A DNA stretch of 64,000 bases from Candidimonas nitroreducens (GCF_002209565.1 NZ_NJIH01000010.1:248001-312000); one strand, 5' to 3'; numbered from the stretch's first letter, positions 33,891-43,427 are shown. The notes: a model not told the origin generated them from the letters alone. Numbers and translations are program-made.

Positions 33891-34874
33891 ATGCTGCTAC
33901 GCCGCCTGATGCCGCTCTTTTCTTTGCTGGCCGCCGCCGCCATCCACACCCCGGCATCAGCCGCCGACACGAATACGACATATCCCGCAGGGCCGGTTTC
34001 CATCGTCGTGCCTTTCGGGCCAGGCGGCGGAACAGATATGATCGCACGCATATTCGCGAAGCCTTTTTCCAAAGAGCTTGGCCAATCCGTCGTCGTAAGG
34101 AACCGCGGCGGCGCCGGCACGACCATAGGCACGGCATTCGTGGCGCACTCGGCGCCGGACGGCCTTACCCTGCTGCTCAACGGCAGCACGCTGACCTACC
34201 ATCCCGCCATGTACAAGAAACTGCCGTATGACGTGAAGAAGGATCTGATTCCGATCGCGTTCATCTCGGATCAGCCCTACGTGCTCGTGGCCAACAAAGA
34301 CTTTCCGGCCAAGACGCTGGGCGAGCTGGTGGCAATGGCGAAGAAAGATCCTGGCCAGATCCCGTACGGCAGCGCCGGCATCGGAAGCGCCATGCACCTG
34401 TCGGCCGAACTGCTGTGGGAAAAGCTGGGCATCAAGATGATGCACGTGCCGTACCCCGGAACGGGCCCGGCCATGACCGACCTGATGGGCGGGCGGGTCA
34501 AGGTGGTATATACAACGGCAGCCGGCGCCACAGGCATGGTGCGCTCGGGCGCCGTTCGCGCGCTCGGGGTAAGCAGCCTCAAGCGGCTCGACACGATGCC
34601 GGACGTTCCGACCATCGCCGAGTCCGGCCTGCCCGGCTATCAGTTTGGCAGCTGGATGGCGCTGTTCGCGCCGGCCGGCACGCCCCCCGCGGTCGTGAAC
34701 CGGATTTCACAGGCTACCGCCAAGGCATTGACGGATCCCGAGCTGCTCAAGCAATTCGCCGCCCAAGGGCTGGAGACAAAGACAGGGACACCGGAAGAAG
34801 TGAAGCAATTTTTCGATGCCGAAGTCGACCGCTGGAGCGGCGTCATCAAGGCCGCGGGCATTCAGCCTCAATAA
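33891..34874 (+). CDS. Bug/TctC-family periplasmic solute receptor
   Basis: A 327-residue Bug receptor. The leader is MLLRRLMPLFSLLAAAAIHT, cut near PASAA. The mature domain begins YPAGPVSIVVPFGPGGGTDM, then VVVRNRGGAGTTIGTAFV, HSAPDGLTLLLNGS, YGSAGIGSAMHLSAELL and SWMALFAPAGTPPAVV. ATG 33891 is chosen because GGAG lies six bases upstream; an in-frame ATG at 33861 falls inside the operator. The gene is under the divergent GntR and is followed 59 bases later by an alpha/beta hydrolase. Confidence 0.92.
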   Translation: MLLRRLMPLFSLLAAAAIHTPASAADTNTTYPAGPVSIVVPFGPGGGTDMIARIFAKPFSKELGQSVVVRNRGGAGTTIGTAFVAHSAPDGLTLLLNGSTLTYHPAMYKKLPYDVKKDLIPIAFISDQPYVLVANKDFPAKTLGELVAMAKKDPGQIPYGSAGIGSAMHLSAELLWEKLGIKMMHVPYPGTGPAMTDLMGGRVKVVYTTAAGATGMVRSGAVRALGVSSLKRLDTMPDVPTIAESGLPGYQFGSWMALFAPAGTPPAVVNRISQATAKALTDPELLKQFAAQGLETKTGTPEEVKQFFDAEVDRWSGVIKAAGIQPQ

Positions 34875-34933
34875 GCGTACGTGGCAACCCCGGGGAACCG
34901 GGCCCGCCTATGCTCGAAACGGAAACAGGAAAC

Positions 34934-35719
34934 ATGGACGAATATTTGGATGTGAACGGCGTGCGCATGCGCTACAGAATCGAAGGCAGCGGCGACTGGC
35001 TGGTGCTGATCCACGGCGTCGGGGGCCGGCTGGAACAGTGGGATCAGTTCGTGGCGCTGCTGCAAGGCAAGTATCGAACCCTGCGCTTCGACCAGCGCGG
35101 CATGGGTGAAACGTCCAAGCCGGAAGGCCCCTACAGCATCGACGATTTCGTCGGCGATGCCTACGGGCTGATGCAGGCCGTAGGCATACAGCGCTGCGCC
35201 CTGGCGGGCTGCTCACTCGGAGCGCTTGTGGCGCAAGGGCTCGCCTTGGCCCATCCCGAAATGCTGGACAAACTGATTCTGCTCGCCGGCATCGCCGGAC
35301 GCACCGAAGAAGAAAAGCGCCTGGTGCAAGAGCGGCTGAGCATCGTCGCCAACGGCATCCCCGGCCAGCACTTCGAGAACTCGGTGGCCAGATGGTTCAC
35401 CGACGAATTCCGCGCACAGCACCCGGACATCATCGCCGCCTACGCGGCCAGCAACCGCAAAAACGACCCCAAGGCCTACGCGGCCGCCTATGGCGTGCTG
35501 GCCAATACGGATTTCGCCGAACGCCTGCGCGAGATCGCGATTCCCACGCTCATCATCACCGGCGAGTATGACAAGGGATCCAATCCCCGCATGGCTCGCT
35601 TCATGCACGAGCAGATAGCGGGATCGAAGGTTCACATCATTCCCAAGCTGCGCCATTCCCTGTTGATCGAGGGGCCTCGTCAGGTGCTGGATTTGGTCGA
35701 ACCGTTTCTTCAGGCCTGA
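34934..35719 (+). CDS. Alpha/beta-fold hydrolase (3-oxoadipate enol-lactonase-like)
   Basis: A 261-residue alpha/beta hydrolase with a complete catalytic triad: Ser94 in the elbow AGCSLGALV, Asp213 in ITGEYDKGSN and His241 in LRHSLLIEG. The oxyanion segment is LIHGVGG. The general pattern, including RFDQRGMGETSKPEGPYS, is that of PcaD-like enol-lactone hydrolases, but many carboxyl-ester or C-C hydrolases look alike. Start 34934 has CAGGAA five bases upstream; ATG 34910 is an alternative. Together with Bug and GntR it forms a regulator-receptor-enzyme unit for a small acid or lactone. Confidence 0.85.
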   Translation: MDEYLDVNGVRMRYRIEGSGDWLVLIHGVGGRLEQWDQFVALLQGKYRTLRFDQRGMGETSKPEGPYSIDDFVGDAYGLMQAVGIQRCALAGCSLGALVAQGLALAHPEMLDKLILLAGIAGRTEEEKRLVQERLSIVANGIPGQHFENSVARWFTDEFRAQHPDIIAAYAASNRKNDPKAYAAAYGVLANTDFAERLREIAIPTLIITGEYDKGSNPRMARFMHEQIAGSKVHIIPKLRHSLLIEGPRQVLDLVEPFLQA

Positions 35720-35785
35720 CAAGCAGGGCCGGGCGCGTATCGATTCCTGCCGACCTGAAACAACGATGCGCCAATAACCCGCCAA

Positions 35786-36862
35786 TTATCCAAACGGAAC
35801 TATTTCCACCCAATTCGCATTGGAGCCGACACTGTAGCGATGCAGCTGCGCCAGCGCCCCGCTGGATGCGTCAATATCATAGACAACCACGGTAGCACTG
35901 CGCTGGCCGGCACAAACCAGGAACTGGCCGCTCGGGTCTATAGCAAATCCGCGGGGTGACGGATCGGCACCATAATATCCGACGCACTCGACGCGGCCCG
36001 ACGCCATGTCGACGCGCAATGCCGCGATGAGGTTGGTGCTGCGCACACTTGCATAAACGAAGCATCCGTCGGGCCTTACATGGACATCGGCGGCCAGGGC
36101 ATTGCCCTGAAAGTCAGGCGGCATGAGACTGATGGACTGCAGTTCCACAAGCTCGCCTGGCGACTCTTCGATGGCAAATACGGTCAACGATCCCGCAAGC
36201 TCGTTGATACAGTACATCACCGGCAATCGAGGATGAAATGCCAAGTGTCTCGGGCCCGATCCGGAACGACATGCAGTAGACACCGGCCCCGACAAGCCCA
36301 GGCCTTGGCCGCGAACGCTCTTGCGCCACGCAAGGATTGCATTGCCGGACACCGTCGTCGCGTAGCACACACCGTTCTGTCCTTCGACAATGCAATGCGC
36401 CTTGGGCGGTGTGTCGATCGTCTGGACTGGCGGACTCTGCGGCACACCATCGATATCAATTCGATTGACCGAAATCTTACCCTCGGTATAAGAAGCCCCC
36501 AGCAGCAGTCCGTCCCGACTCACAGATAGATAGGCCATGGCGGCCGGTAGAGGAGCCGTGCCACGACACGATAGCCCGCCATCCACCTGATCAATGACAA
36601 AAGCCGATACCGGGAACGGCGCCGAGCGCAATGCCGCATACAATATGCGCCGATCCGGACTTAAGGCCATAGGCATGCTCGCCGGCGACGGTTCGCTAGT
36701 GCCAGGCACTGCGGCAGCCCCCAACACATGCAGGCGACCGTCGGCTTCATTCAGTCGGAAGATATGAATCTCTTTGGTGCCGGCGCAGGAGACATAGACA
36801 AAGCAGCCCGGGGAATCGCGGCGGAAGCCAGGCTCTGAAACCGCTGTCGCAGGCATCGGCAT
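35786..36862 (-). CDS. Lactonase family, seven-bladed beta-propeller (6-phosphogluconolactonase/Pgl-like)
   Basis: A 358-residue cytoplasmic beta-propeller of the Lactonase (YbhE/Pgl, cycloisomerase 2) family. Repeated blade motifs are visible: FVYVSCAGTKEIHIFRLNE, LSPDRRILYAALRS, GSGPRHLAFHPRLPVMYCIN, LAADVHVRPDGCFVYASVRS and SPRGFAIDPSGQFLVCAGQ. Such enzymes open sugar-acid lactones. The start may be ATG 36862 or the second Met two codons later. It begins three bases after the FAH-family stop, so it is the last gene of a co-directional set with hydroxy-acid oxidase, Bug receptor and FAH hydrolase. Confidence 0.87.
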   Translation of the reverse strand: MPMPATAVSEPGFRRDSPGCFVYVSCAGTKEIHIFRLNEADGRLHVLGAAAVPGTSEPSPASMPMALSPDRRILYAALRSAPFPVSAFVIDQVDGGLSCRGTAPLPAAMAYLSVSRDGLLLGASYTEGKISVNRIDIDGVPQSPPVQTIDTPPKAHCIVEGQNGVCYATTVSGNAILAWRKSVRGQGLGLSGPVSTACRSGSGPRHLAFHPRLPVMYCINELAGSLTVFAIEESPGELVELQSISLMPPDFQGNALAADVHVRPDGCFVYASVRSTNLIAALRVDMASGRVECVGYYGADPSPRGFAIDPSGQFLVCAGQRSATVVVYDIDASSGALAQLHRYSVGSNANWVEIVPFG

Positions 36863-36865
36863 TCC

Positions 36866-37654
36866 TCAGCATTCCGCGACAATAGGGTTGCGCAATACAC
36901 CTATATCCGTGATTTCTATCTCGCAGATATCTCCGGGTTTCATGTTGCGCGGGGATCCATCCGTGCCCATCCAGATGACGTCCCCCGGATGCAAGGTGCA
37001 ATACTTGCTTATCTCTGCAATATACGTTTCTACATCATGGATCATTTCCCCGGTCGAAAAACGATCCACCTCTTCGCCATTCAACCGCACGATCGTCGTC
37101 ATCGCGCGGTAGTCGACATCGGTAACTATCCAGGGCCCCATAGGGTTGAACGTATCCGAATTCTTCGCTCGCCAACTGGTGCGGTCGCTACGCTGCCAGG
37201 CCCGCTCGCTTACGTCATTGCCAATTGTCCAGCCGAACACATGCTCCAGGGCACGCGCCACAGGAATATGCCGTCCTCCCTTGCCAATCACCGCTACGAG
37301 TTCACCTTCGTACTGGAATAGCTCTCCGGAGTCGGACGGCTTGACGATAGGATCGCCCGATGCGCACAGTGCACTGCTGGATCGATAATTGACACTGGGC
37401 CTCTCGGGGAATTTCGGTTCGACGCCACGCCGATTCGCCGACGCGACAAGATGTTCGCGATAATTCAGCCCTGCACAATAAAAAGTCGCTGGGACTACGG
37501 GCGACAGCATTTTCACGGCAGATACCGGATACACAGACTGTGTTGCCGCCCAATTTTCCCAAGGCCTACCGTCCACGACAAACACATCCCGGCCATCGAT
37601 CATTCCATACGATGTCCTGCCGTCGACTTCGAATCTGCACCATTTCGTCTTCAT
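36866..37654 (-). CDS. Fumarylacetoacetate hydrolase (FAH) family protein
   Basis: A 262-residue FAH-fold metal enzyme. The metal ligands are E116 and E118 in FQYEGELVAVIG and D147 in WTIGNDVSERAWQ. YCAGLNYREHLVAS, AKNSDTFNPMGPWIV and MGTDGSPRNMKPGD are family landmarks. Members include acylpyruvate hydrolases, oxaloacetate decarboxylases and 2-keto-3-deoxy-sugar-acid dehydratases. ATG 37654 has GAAAGG seven bases upstream; a longer frame overlaps the Bug gene. In its operon with lactonase and hydroxy-acid oxidase, a sugar-acid derived keto acid is a plausible substrate. Confidence 0.88.
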   Translation of the reverse strand: MKTKWCRFEVDGRTSYGMIDGRDVFVVDGRPWENWAATQSVYPVSAVKMLSPVVPATFYCAGLNYREHLVASANRRGVEPKFPERPSVNYRSSSALCASGDPIVKPSDSGELFQYEGELVAVIGKGGRHIPVARALEHVFGWTIGNDVSERAWQRSDRTSWRAKNSDTFNPMGPWIVTDVDYRAMTTIVRLNGEEVDRFSTGEMIHDVETYIAEISKYCTLHPGDVIWMGTDGSPRNMKPGDICEIEITDIGVLRNPIVAEC

Positions 37655-37706
37655 GTCGCGCCTTTCCCAAATTTCCGCAGGAATGCCGGAAACATCAAAT
37701 AGCAAG

Positions 37707-38759
37707 TCACGGGCGCTTTTTCGACTGACGCCCGGCCGCCGAGTCATTGACCAGCCGACCCCACATTTCCATGTCCGATCGCAGGAACGACCCGAGCTTA
37801 TCTGCCGACTCGTAGCTGGGCACGATTCCTTGCTTGATCAGGGGTTCTGCTACCTCTTTCAGCATCAGAGTCTTCGATAAAGCCTGATCCATGGTGTCGA
37901 CCACATGACGCGGCATGCCGGCAGGCCCCAAGAAAGCGAACCAAGTCGAAATATCCAGCATCGGATAGCCCAGTTCGGTGAACGTCGGCACATCCGGCAT
38001 GATGGGCGTGCGCGCAGAGCCCGTGACGCCGAGCACCCGGACATGGCCCGAATTCAAATACGACATGCTGGTCGAAATGGGCGCAAACAATAGCTGTATC
38101 CGATCCGCCAGCAAGTCCATCATGGCATCGGTCGTGCCTTTATATGCCGCCGACACCACATGAACGCCAGTCGCTTTTTCAAAAGACTCCAGCAAAAAAT
38201 AGGTCGTGCCAGTCGGCCCTCCCTGCCCAGCCGACAGCTTCCCCGGATTCGCCTTCATATACGCCACCAGTTGGGCCACGGAACTCGCAGGCACTGAACG
38301 GTTGACGACCAAGGTGAATGGCTGCCTGCCCACCATAGCGACTGGACTGAAGTCCGAGACTCCGTACTTCACTTTCATGGTGTATACATTGATGGAGAAG
38401 CTGACACTGGACAGCAACATGACGTAGCCGTCAGGCTTTGCGCGACGCACATAATCCGTGGCGATATATCCCGAGGCTCCCGCTCGATTCTCCACGACTA
38501 TGCTGTCATTCCCCAGGTATTTCGGCAGTTTGGCAGCCAACAGACGGCCCACTATGTCGTTGCCCGTGCCCGGGCTATAGGGGATCACGATCGTAATAGG
38601 CCTGCTTGGCCATGCCTGAGCGGCAAACAGAGGCATGCTCACGCTCATCAAGGTCGAGGCCAGCAACGATCGGCGCACCATGTCCGGTGTTCGCGCACCG
38701 CTGGCGGCACCCTTCGCGTCGGAGTATTGAATTCCGGCCTTCCTGCAAGTGGATTTCAT
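37707..38759 (-). CDS. Bug/TctC-family periplasmic solute receptor with extended N-terminus
   Basis: A 350-residue Bug receptor. ATG 38759 is supported by AGGGGGG eight bases upstream. This adds an unusual hydrophilic stretch of about 26 residues before the hydrophobic leader VRRSLLASTLMSVSMPLFAA; ATG 38681 would give a standard signal peptide but has no ribosome binding site. The mature domain has WPSRPITIVIPYSPGTGNDI, VVENRAGASGYIATDYV, RAKPDGYVMLLSS, and FAFLGPAGMPRHVVD. It stands between the hydroxy-acid oxidase and the FAH-family gene. Confidence 0.9.
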   Translation of the reverse strand: MKSTCRKAGIQYSDAKGAASGARTPDMVRRSLLASTLMSVSMPLFAAQAWPSRPITIVIPYSPGTGNDIVGRLLAAKLPKYLGNDSIVVENRAGASGYIATDYVRRAKPDGYVMLLSSVSFSINVYTMKVKYGVSDFSPVAMVGRQPFTLVVNRSVPASSVAQLVAYMKANPGKLSAGQGGPTGTTYFLLESFEKATGVHVVSAAYKGTTDAMMDLLADRIQLLFAPISTSMSYLNSGHVRVLGVTGSARTPIMPDVPTFTELGYPMLDISTWFAFLGPAGMPRHVVDTMDQALSKTLMLKEVAEPLIKQGIVPSYESADKLGSFLRSDMEMWGRLVNDSAAGRQSKKRP

Positions 38760-38810
38760 CTTTTTACCCCCCTATACATGAGTGCTCACCGTGCGCGAAC
38801 GTGCCCTAAT

Positions 38811-40001
38811 CTACATTGTCGAAGGGCTGTGCGGCGTGGGCACATATTGCAGAAAATCTCGATTCAATTCCTCGATGCTTCTGCATCCCAGATACGCAAT
38901 CGTTCGGCTGATTTCGTCGTGGTAGAACTTGAGGGCGCGCGTCGCCCCCGCGCACCCTCCAGCAGCGGTTCCCCACAAGGTCGGCCGGCCCACCATGACG
39001 AATTTCGCGCCAATCGCCAAGGCTTTCACCACATCGCTGCCTCGGCGAAAACTGCTGTCGACAATGACAGTCGTGCGTTCCCCGACGGCGTCGACGATAG
39101 GAGACAACGCCTCTATCGGAGCCATGGAGCTGTCGAAATTCCGGCCACCGTGATTGGATACGATGATGCCGTCAGCGCCGTGCGCAACCGCCAGCTCGGC
39201 ATCATGCGGCGTCAAGATCCCCTTGACGATCAACTTACCCGGCCACATCTCCCGCAGCCTGTCTAGATCGGCCCACGTCAGCGCATCATTCTTGGTCTTG
39301 CGCTCGGCCGCGGAAACCTGGGTGAACCTCTCTTTAAGGTCGCTCGGATAGTTCTCCCGACGCGGCATGCCCGTCGTCAGCAAATACCTGAATATCACCG
39401 AGGTCAGCCATCCCGGCCTGGCCAGGACACCCGCGATGTTCCGACGGTTGTAGCGGAAGGGAATAGAGAATCCATTGCGGATGTTGTACTCACGATTGGT
39501 GTTGACCGGGCCATCTACCGTCACCACCAGCGCATCGTATCCCGCATTCCTAGCACGCTCGACCAACACGTGCGACATGCGTATGTCCGACCACATATAC
39601 AGTTGGAACCAAAGCGTTCCGCCGACGATCCGTGCTACATCTTCGAGACTGGTTTGCGAAGCCGTCGCCACGGTGAATGGCACGTTTGCCGCCTTGGCTG
39701 CGCGCGCAAGCTCCAGCTCTCCTTTGTAGTACAACATGCCGGCAGCACCGGTCGGCGCGACCCCGACGGGCATATCGTGCTGTTTGCCGAATAAGGTTAC
39801 AGCCGTACTCCGCTTCGACACGTCCATCAGCACTTGCGTCTTCAATTTGACGCGCTCAAAGGCAGCGCGGTTGTTCCGCAGCGCCAGCTCGTCTTCCGTT
39901 CCCCGGTCGACGAACTCGAACAACCACTTTGGCAGGCGCCTTTTGGCCATGCGCCTCAAATCATGAACATTGAGAGCTTCCTCGACATTGCCCTTGAACA
40001 C
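38811..40001 (-). CDS. FMN-dependent alpha-hydroxy acid oxidase/dehydrogenase, GTG start
   Basis: A 396-residue FMN enzyme. VGVAPTGAAGMLYYKGE (FMN phosphate side), the active Lys in LIVKGILTPHDAELA, and the catalytic His/Arg in IIVSNHGGRNFDSSM are present. DSSFRRGSDVVKALAIGA follows, with Ser-Ser where the first oxidase has Ser-Gly. The start is read as GTG 40001 (protein VFKGNVEEALNVHD) because GGGAGG lies five bases before it; the longer TTG frame to 40079 has no signal. It is a distant paralogue of the oxidase at 7807. It is upstream of Bug, FAH and lactonase genes and is probably under the LysR gene at 40361. Confidence 0.87.
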   Translation of the reverse strand: MFKGNVEEALNVHDLRRMAKRRLPKWLFEFVDRGTEDELALRNNRAAFERVKLKTQVLMDVSKRSTAVTLFGKQHDMPVGVAPTGAAGMLYYKGELELARAAKAANVPFTVATASQTSLEDVARIVGGTLWFQLYMWSDIRMSHVLVERARNAGYDALVVTVDGPVNTNREYNIRNGFSIPFRYNRRNIAGVLARPGWLTSVIFRYLLTTGMPRRENYPSDLKERFTQVSAAERKTKNDALTWADLDRLREMWPGKLIVKGILTPHDAELAVAHGADGIIVSNHGGRNFDSSMAPIEALSPIVDAVGERTTVIVDSSFRRGSDVVKALAIGAKFVMVGRPTLWGTAAGGCAGATRALKFYHDEISRTIAYLGCRSIEELNRDFLQYVPTPHSPSTM

Positions 40002-40360
40002 CGGCGCCTCCCGTCCCACTAGTGCAACCGGCCTCACTGCGCTGTTCCGGTTCAAATTTTTCGAATACCGGCACGCCAAGCCCCAAGCAAAAAAGCCAAG
40101 GCCGGGAACGCCCGAACACGCGAGGATGTTAAGGGGGAGACGACTCGCGACACAATGACAAAGATCTCAACGTTGGCTTCAGGAAATTGGAAACCTGCGT
40201 ATACGAGGCTGTTGCATTGGAATCGAATAGGCGTCGACCTGCAAAAGGCCGGCAACAAGGTCACGTCGTCCATAAGCTCGGCCGGCCGCCCATCATCGAA
40301 CGGCAGGTTTCGCGAAACTTGCAACGCGAACCACGGCCCGCAGCCCGCGCGGTACCGGCC
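40002..40360. other. Intergenic region upstream of the hydroxy-acid oxidase operon
   Basis: There is no convincing gene in about 360 bases between the LysR stop and the oxidase start (both minus strand). It contains the palindrome at 40307-40318 and presumably the operon promoter. No other structure was recognised. Confidence 0.45.
40307..40318. promoter_or_regulatory. 12-bp palindrome GTTTCGCGAAAC
   Basis: A perfect dyad 43 bases past the LysR stop and about 310 bases upstream of the oxidase start. It could be an operator, but the distance is large. Weak evidence. Confidence 0.3.
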
Positions 40361-41302
40361 TCAGTCGATTTCCAGATAGTCGGTCGGATGGTTACGGATG
40401 AGAGTGCTACGCATTTCCGTGTCAGTGATCTGCTCGAGCACCCACTTCCGAAATGCGAGAATATGCGGCTCGTTCGCGCGCCGCTTCGCGTACACCATAT
40501 AAAAGGGGGTGCGGCGTCGAATTGCCTGCGGAAAAGGTGCTACCAGGCGGCCTGCAATAAGGTCTTCAACGAGATAGTGTCGCTGCCCCAGCGCAACACC
40601 AACACCCTCGCGCGCGGCCCTGAATGCCAAGGATCCGTTCTCGAACCATAGAGTTTTTTCAATATCCAGGCCGCCCACCCCGGCATAGGCCAGCCACGAG
40701 CTCCAATTTCCGGCCTGCTGCTCAGTATTCAATAGAGGCAGTCGCAACATATCCCGGGGAGAATTCAGGCCTGGCGCCCGCCGCAACATGTCCGGACTGC
40801 AAACGGGATAGTATTCCGCACAATACAGAGCATCGGCATCCATGCCCGAACCTACAGGCCCACGACGTATTCCCACATCCACGTCCTCGCGATCTATGCC
40901 CTTGGACGTCACCGAGGAGCTTAGCCGAAAGTCGATCTCGGGGTGCTCCATCAGGAAGCTGGACAAGCGTGGCACCAGCCACTCGGAAGCGAAAGTAGTA
41001 AACACGCACACCGACAACCGTGGCTGATCCCGGTCGTCCAACAAACGAGTTGTCGCCGAGTCGAGTTGGTCGAAAGCCTGACTGACCAGGCGCAGATATT
41101 CGGATCCTTTATCCGTCAACGAGAAACCGTTGCGGTGGCGGTCAAACAACCTGACTCCGACGTACGTTTCGACGATGCCAATATGACGGCTCACAGCCCC
41201 GAGAGAAATACATAACTCGTCGGCTGCGCCGGCCAACTTCCCGTGCCGCCCCAATACCTCGAACGCGCGCAAAGAATTTAGTGGGAGTGGGCGGCGGCGC
41301 AT
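40361..41302 (-). CDS. LysR-family transcriptional regulator (GcvA-like)
   Basis: A 313-residue LysR of the GcvA type. It opens PLPLNSLRAFEVLGRHGKLA, then ELCISLGAVSRHIGIVETYV, with the typical RLFDRHRNGFSLTDKG. The effector half begins LSVCVFTTFASEWLVPRL and includes DVDVGIRRGPVG, as in this subgroup. AAGGAC lies eight bases before ATG 41302. It is the first gene of a minus-strand series leading into the oxidase-Bug-FAH-lactonase genes, so it is their likely regulator. Confidence 0.88.
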   Translation of the reverse strand: MRRRPLPLNSLRAFEVLGRHGKLAGAADELCISLGAVSRHIGIVETYVGVRLFDRHRNGFSLTDKGSEYLRLVSQAFDQLDSATTRLLDDRDQPRLSVCVFTTFASEWLVPRLSSFLMEHPEIDFRLSSSVTSKGIDREDVDVGIRRGPVGSGMDADALYCAEYYPVCSPDMLRRAPGLNSPRDMLRLPLLNTEQQAGNWSSWLAYAGVGGLDIEKTLWFENGSLAFRAAREGVGVALGQRHYLVEDLIAGRLVAPFPQAIRRRTPFYMVYAKRRANEPHILAFRKWVLEQITDTEMRSTLIRNHPTDYLEID

Positions 41303-41536
41303 TTCTTTGTCCTTGGAGGGCTCAGTTCATGTCGGCCGAAGTGAACGATTATTCATCATACCTTGATTGGGTTCCGGCCAGGACACCGCCCTGTGCTCTT
41401 TCGGATTTTGCGCCTGAGCCAGGCGCCGGCAGCGGGCAGTACCGCATGCTAAAAACCGCCGAGTACGACAGCCGCCAGACATATATTGCCAGGATCAGGC
41501 TACTTTCCCCACGTATATCGGTTCGCTCTGCCGAGC

Positions 41537-42196
41537 CTACAAACCCAGGCCGTCGCGCTCGCGGGTCTTGCGATAGAAGCGCCAGAACAATAGCGCCGCG
41601 GCCGCCCGGTGCGGCGCCCAGGCGGCGGAGATGGCCATCAGCTCGTCTCTGGCCGGGGCGCGCCCGAGGCCCAGGGCATCGCCGACCGCCTTCTGCAGCG
41701 CGATATCGCCCGCAGGAAAAATGTCGGGATGCCCCGCGCAGAACATCAGGTAGATTTCCGCCGTCCATGGGCCTATGCCCTTGAGGCTAGTTAGTCGCGC
41801 CAAGGCGGCTTCGGTGGGCAGGCGCTCAATTGCGGGCAGATCCAGCGCGCCCGCGACGATGGCCTGCGCCACGCCCGTCAAAGTGCGGAACTTGCCGCGC
41901 GACAGCCCCACGCCCTGCAGCCCGTTTTCGCCCAGAAGCAGAAAGCCTTCCGGCGTCGTGGCACCGGCGACGGCTTCCAGCCGCCTCCAGATGGCGTCGG
42001 CCGAGGCGACGGAAACCTGCTGGCCACACACCACCCGAGCCAGGCCGGCAAAGCCCGGAGGCCGCGAACGTGCGGGAACCGCCCCCACGAGCTCGTGTAT
42101 CGCGCGCAGCCGCGGGTCAAGCTCGACAAGCCGCCGCAAGTGGCGGGTTACCGCGGCTTGCGAGCTAAGGCGGGCGGGTGGCGACGAGACAGGCAT
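41537..42196 (-). CDS. DNA-3-methyladenine glycosylase II (AlkA-type)
   Basis: A 219-residue HhH-GPD base-excision glycosylase. The helix-hairpin-helix is LTSLKGIGPWTAEIYLMF (136-153) and the catalytic Asp is D164 in IFPAGDIALQ. VVCGQQVSVASADAIWRRL precedes, as in AlkA. It lacks the N-terminal Ada/AlkA domain, so it is a short core form. It removes alkylated purines from DNA. ATG 42196 gives the conserved start; the frame extends to 42265 without better support. It is a housekeeping gene between two catabolic modules. Confidence 0.88.
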   Translation of the reverse strand: MPVSSPPARLSSQAAVTRHLRRLVELDPRLRAIHELVGAVPARSRPPGFAGLARVVCGQQVSVASADAIWRRLEAVAGATTPEGFLLLGENGLQGVGLSRGKFRTLTGVAQAIVAGALDLPAIERLPTEAALARLTSLKGIGPWTAEIYLMFCAGHPDIFPAGDIALQKAVGDALGLGRAPARDELMAISAAWAPHRAAAALLFWRFYRKTRERDGLGL

Positions 42197-42486
42197 GGGT
42201 TCACTTTTATCGCGAAAAAACCGTGGATACGGTGCCACAGAAATAATCCGGGCCGATTCACGCAAGACACATGGTAATGCAGAGGCGCCGCGCCTAAGGG
42301 CCGCCCGAAATTTTTGTCACCTTTACACGACAGGCCGCATCTAACAGGCAAGCAAGCATATTCACCCTGGTTACCGGTCACCGGCAACCTACAACCGGCA
42401 ACCGACTATCAGCCGGCAGCAGTGTCCAGCAATACCCGGGCAGCGCCCACGCCGCGGCCCGGCGCCGATCATTCATAGGAATACTC
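42197..42486. other. Divergent region between AlkA-type gene and folE2
   Basis: About 290 bases without a gene. 42379-42420 contains short direct repeats of CCGGCAACC / CCGGCAGC. No riboswitch or Zur-like site was recognised ahead of folE2. Confidence 0.4.
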
Positions 42487-43317
42487 ATGAGCGCTTACGC
42501 AATTCTTCCCCCGATACCCGACACGCCGACCGCGGGCCTGCCCGACATTCAGGCTCGTCCGGACGTGCGTGGCGTGGCCCTGGATGCCGTCGGCGTCAAA
42601 GGCCTGCGCCATCCTCTGACCCTGCACGGCGATCACGGCCAGCAGCCTGTCGTGGCCACGCTGGCCATGACCGTGGGTCTGCCGGCCGCTTCCAAGGGCA
42701 CGCATATGTCGCGCTTCATCGAGGTGTTGGAAGCGCGGCCGGCCATCGTCGGCCAGGCCGGAATGCGTACCTTGGTGTACGCCATGCTGGCGCGCCTGGA
42801 CGCTTCCAGCGGCTGCATCGAGATGTCGTTTCCTTATTTCGTGCGCAAGACGGCACCGGTTTCAGGCACGTCCAGCCTGCTGGACTATGACATCGCTTGG
42901 CGGGGCGAGGTCGACGCCGACGGCATCTACCGTTTCCGGATGCGCGTCACGGTGCCTGTGACCAGCCTGTGCCCATGCTCGAAGGAAATTTCCGCCTACG
43001 GCGCACACAACCAGCGCTCGCTCATCACCATCGAGGCCGAGCTGCGCGAAGCAATGGCCATCGAGGACTTGATTGCGCTTGCCGAGCGCAATGCGTCTTG
43101 CGAGGTGTATGGGCTGCTCAAGCGCCCCGACGAGAAATACGTTACCGAGCGCGCCTACGACAACCCCAAATTCGTCGAAGACCTGGTGCGCGACGTGGCG
43201 CTGGCATTGCAGCGCGAGCCGCGCGTGGGCGCGTACCGCGTCGAAGCCGAGAACTTCGAATCCATACACAACCACTCGGCATACGCACGCATTGCCAGGC
43301 CGGCCGCGGCCGCTTGA
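42487..43317 (+). CDS. folE2: GTP cyclohydrolase FolE2 (type IB)
   Basis: A 276-residue FolE2. It converts GTP to 7,8-dihydroneopterin triphosphate, the first step of folate (and queuosine-type) synthesis, and works with metals other than zinc. Family signatures are SKGTHMSRFIEVL and VTSLCPCSKEISAYGAHNQRS, with active-site Cys162/Cys164. The C-terminal NFESIHNHSAYA contains metal-binding His and Glu. TAGGAA precedes the ATG. Length is normal. It is a housekeeping gene, convergent with ilvD. Confidence 0.95.
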   Translation: MSAYAILPPIPDTPTAGLPDIQARPDVRGVALDAVGVKGLRHPLTLHGDHGQQPVVATLAMTVGLPAASKGTHMSRFIEVLEARPAIVGQAGMRTLVYAMLARLDASSGCIEMSFPYFVRKTAPVSGTSSLLDYDIAWRGEVDADGIYRFRMRVTVPVTSLCPCSKEISAYGAHNQRSLITIEAELREAMAIEDLIALAERNASCEVYGLLKRPDEKYVTERAYDNPKFVEDLVRDVALALQREPRVGAYRVEAENFESIHNHSAYARIARPAAAA

Positions 43318-43427
43318 TTTCCCGCGCGGCCTGCCGAGAGCGGCCGGGATGGACGAAGACAAAATCCACGACGAAGGATTCTTCGGCTATTGAACGGAAG
43401 AATGGGCGGACGGACGAATGAGCGGGC

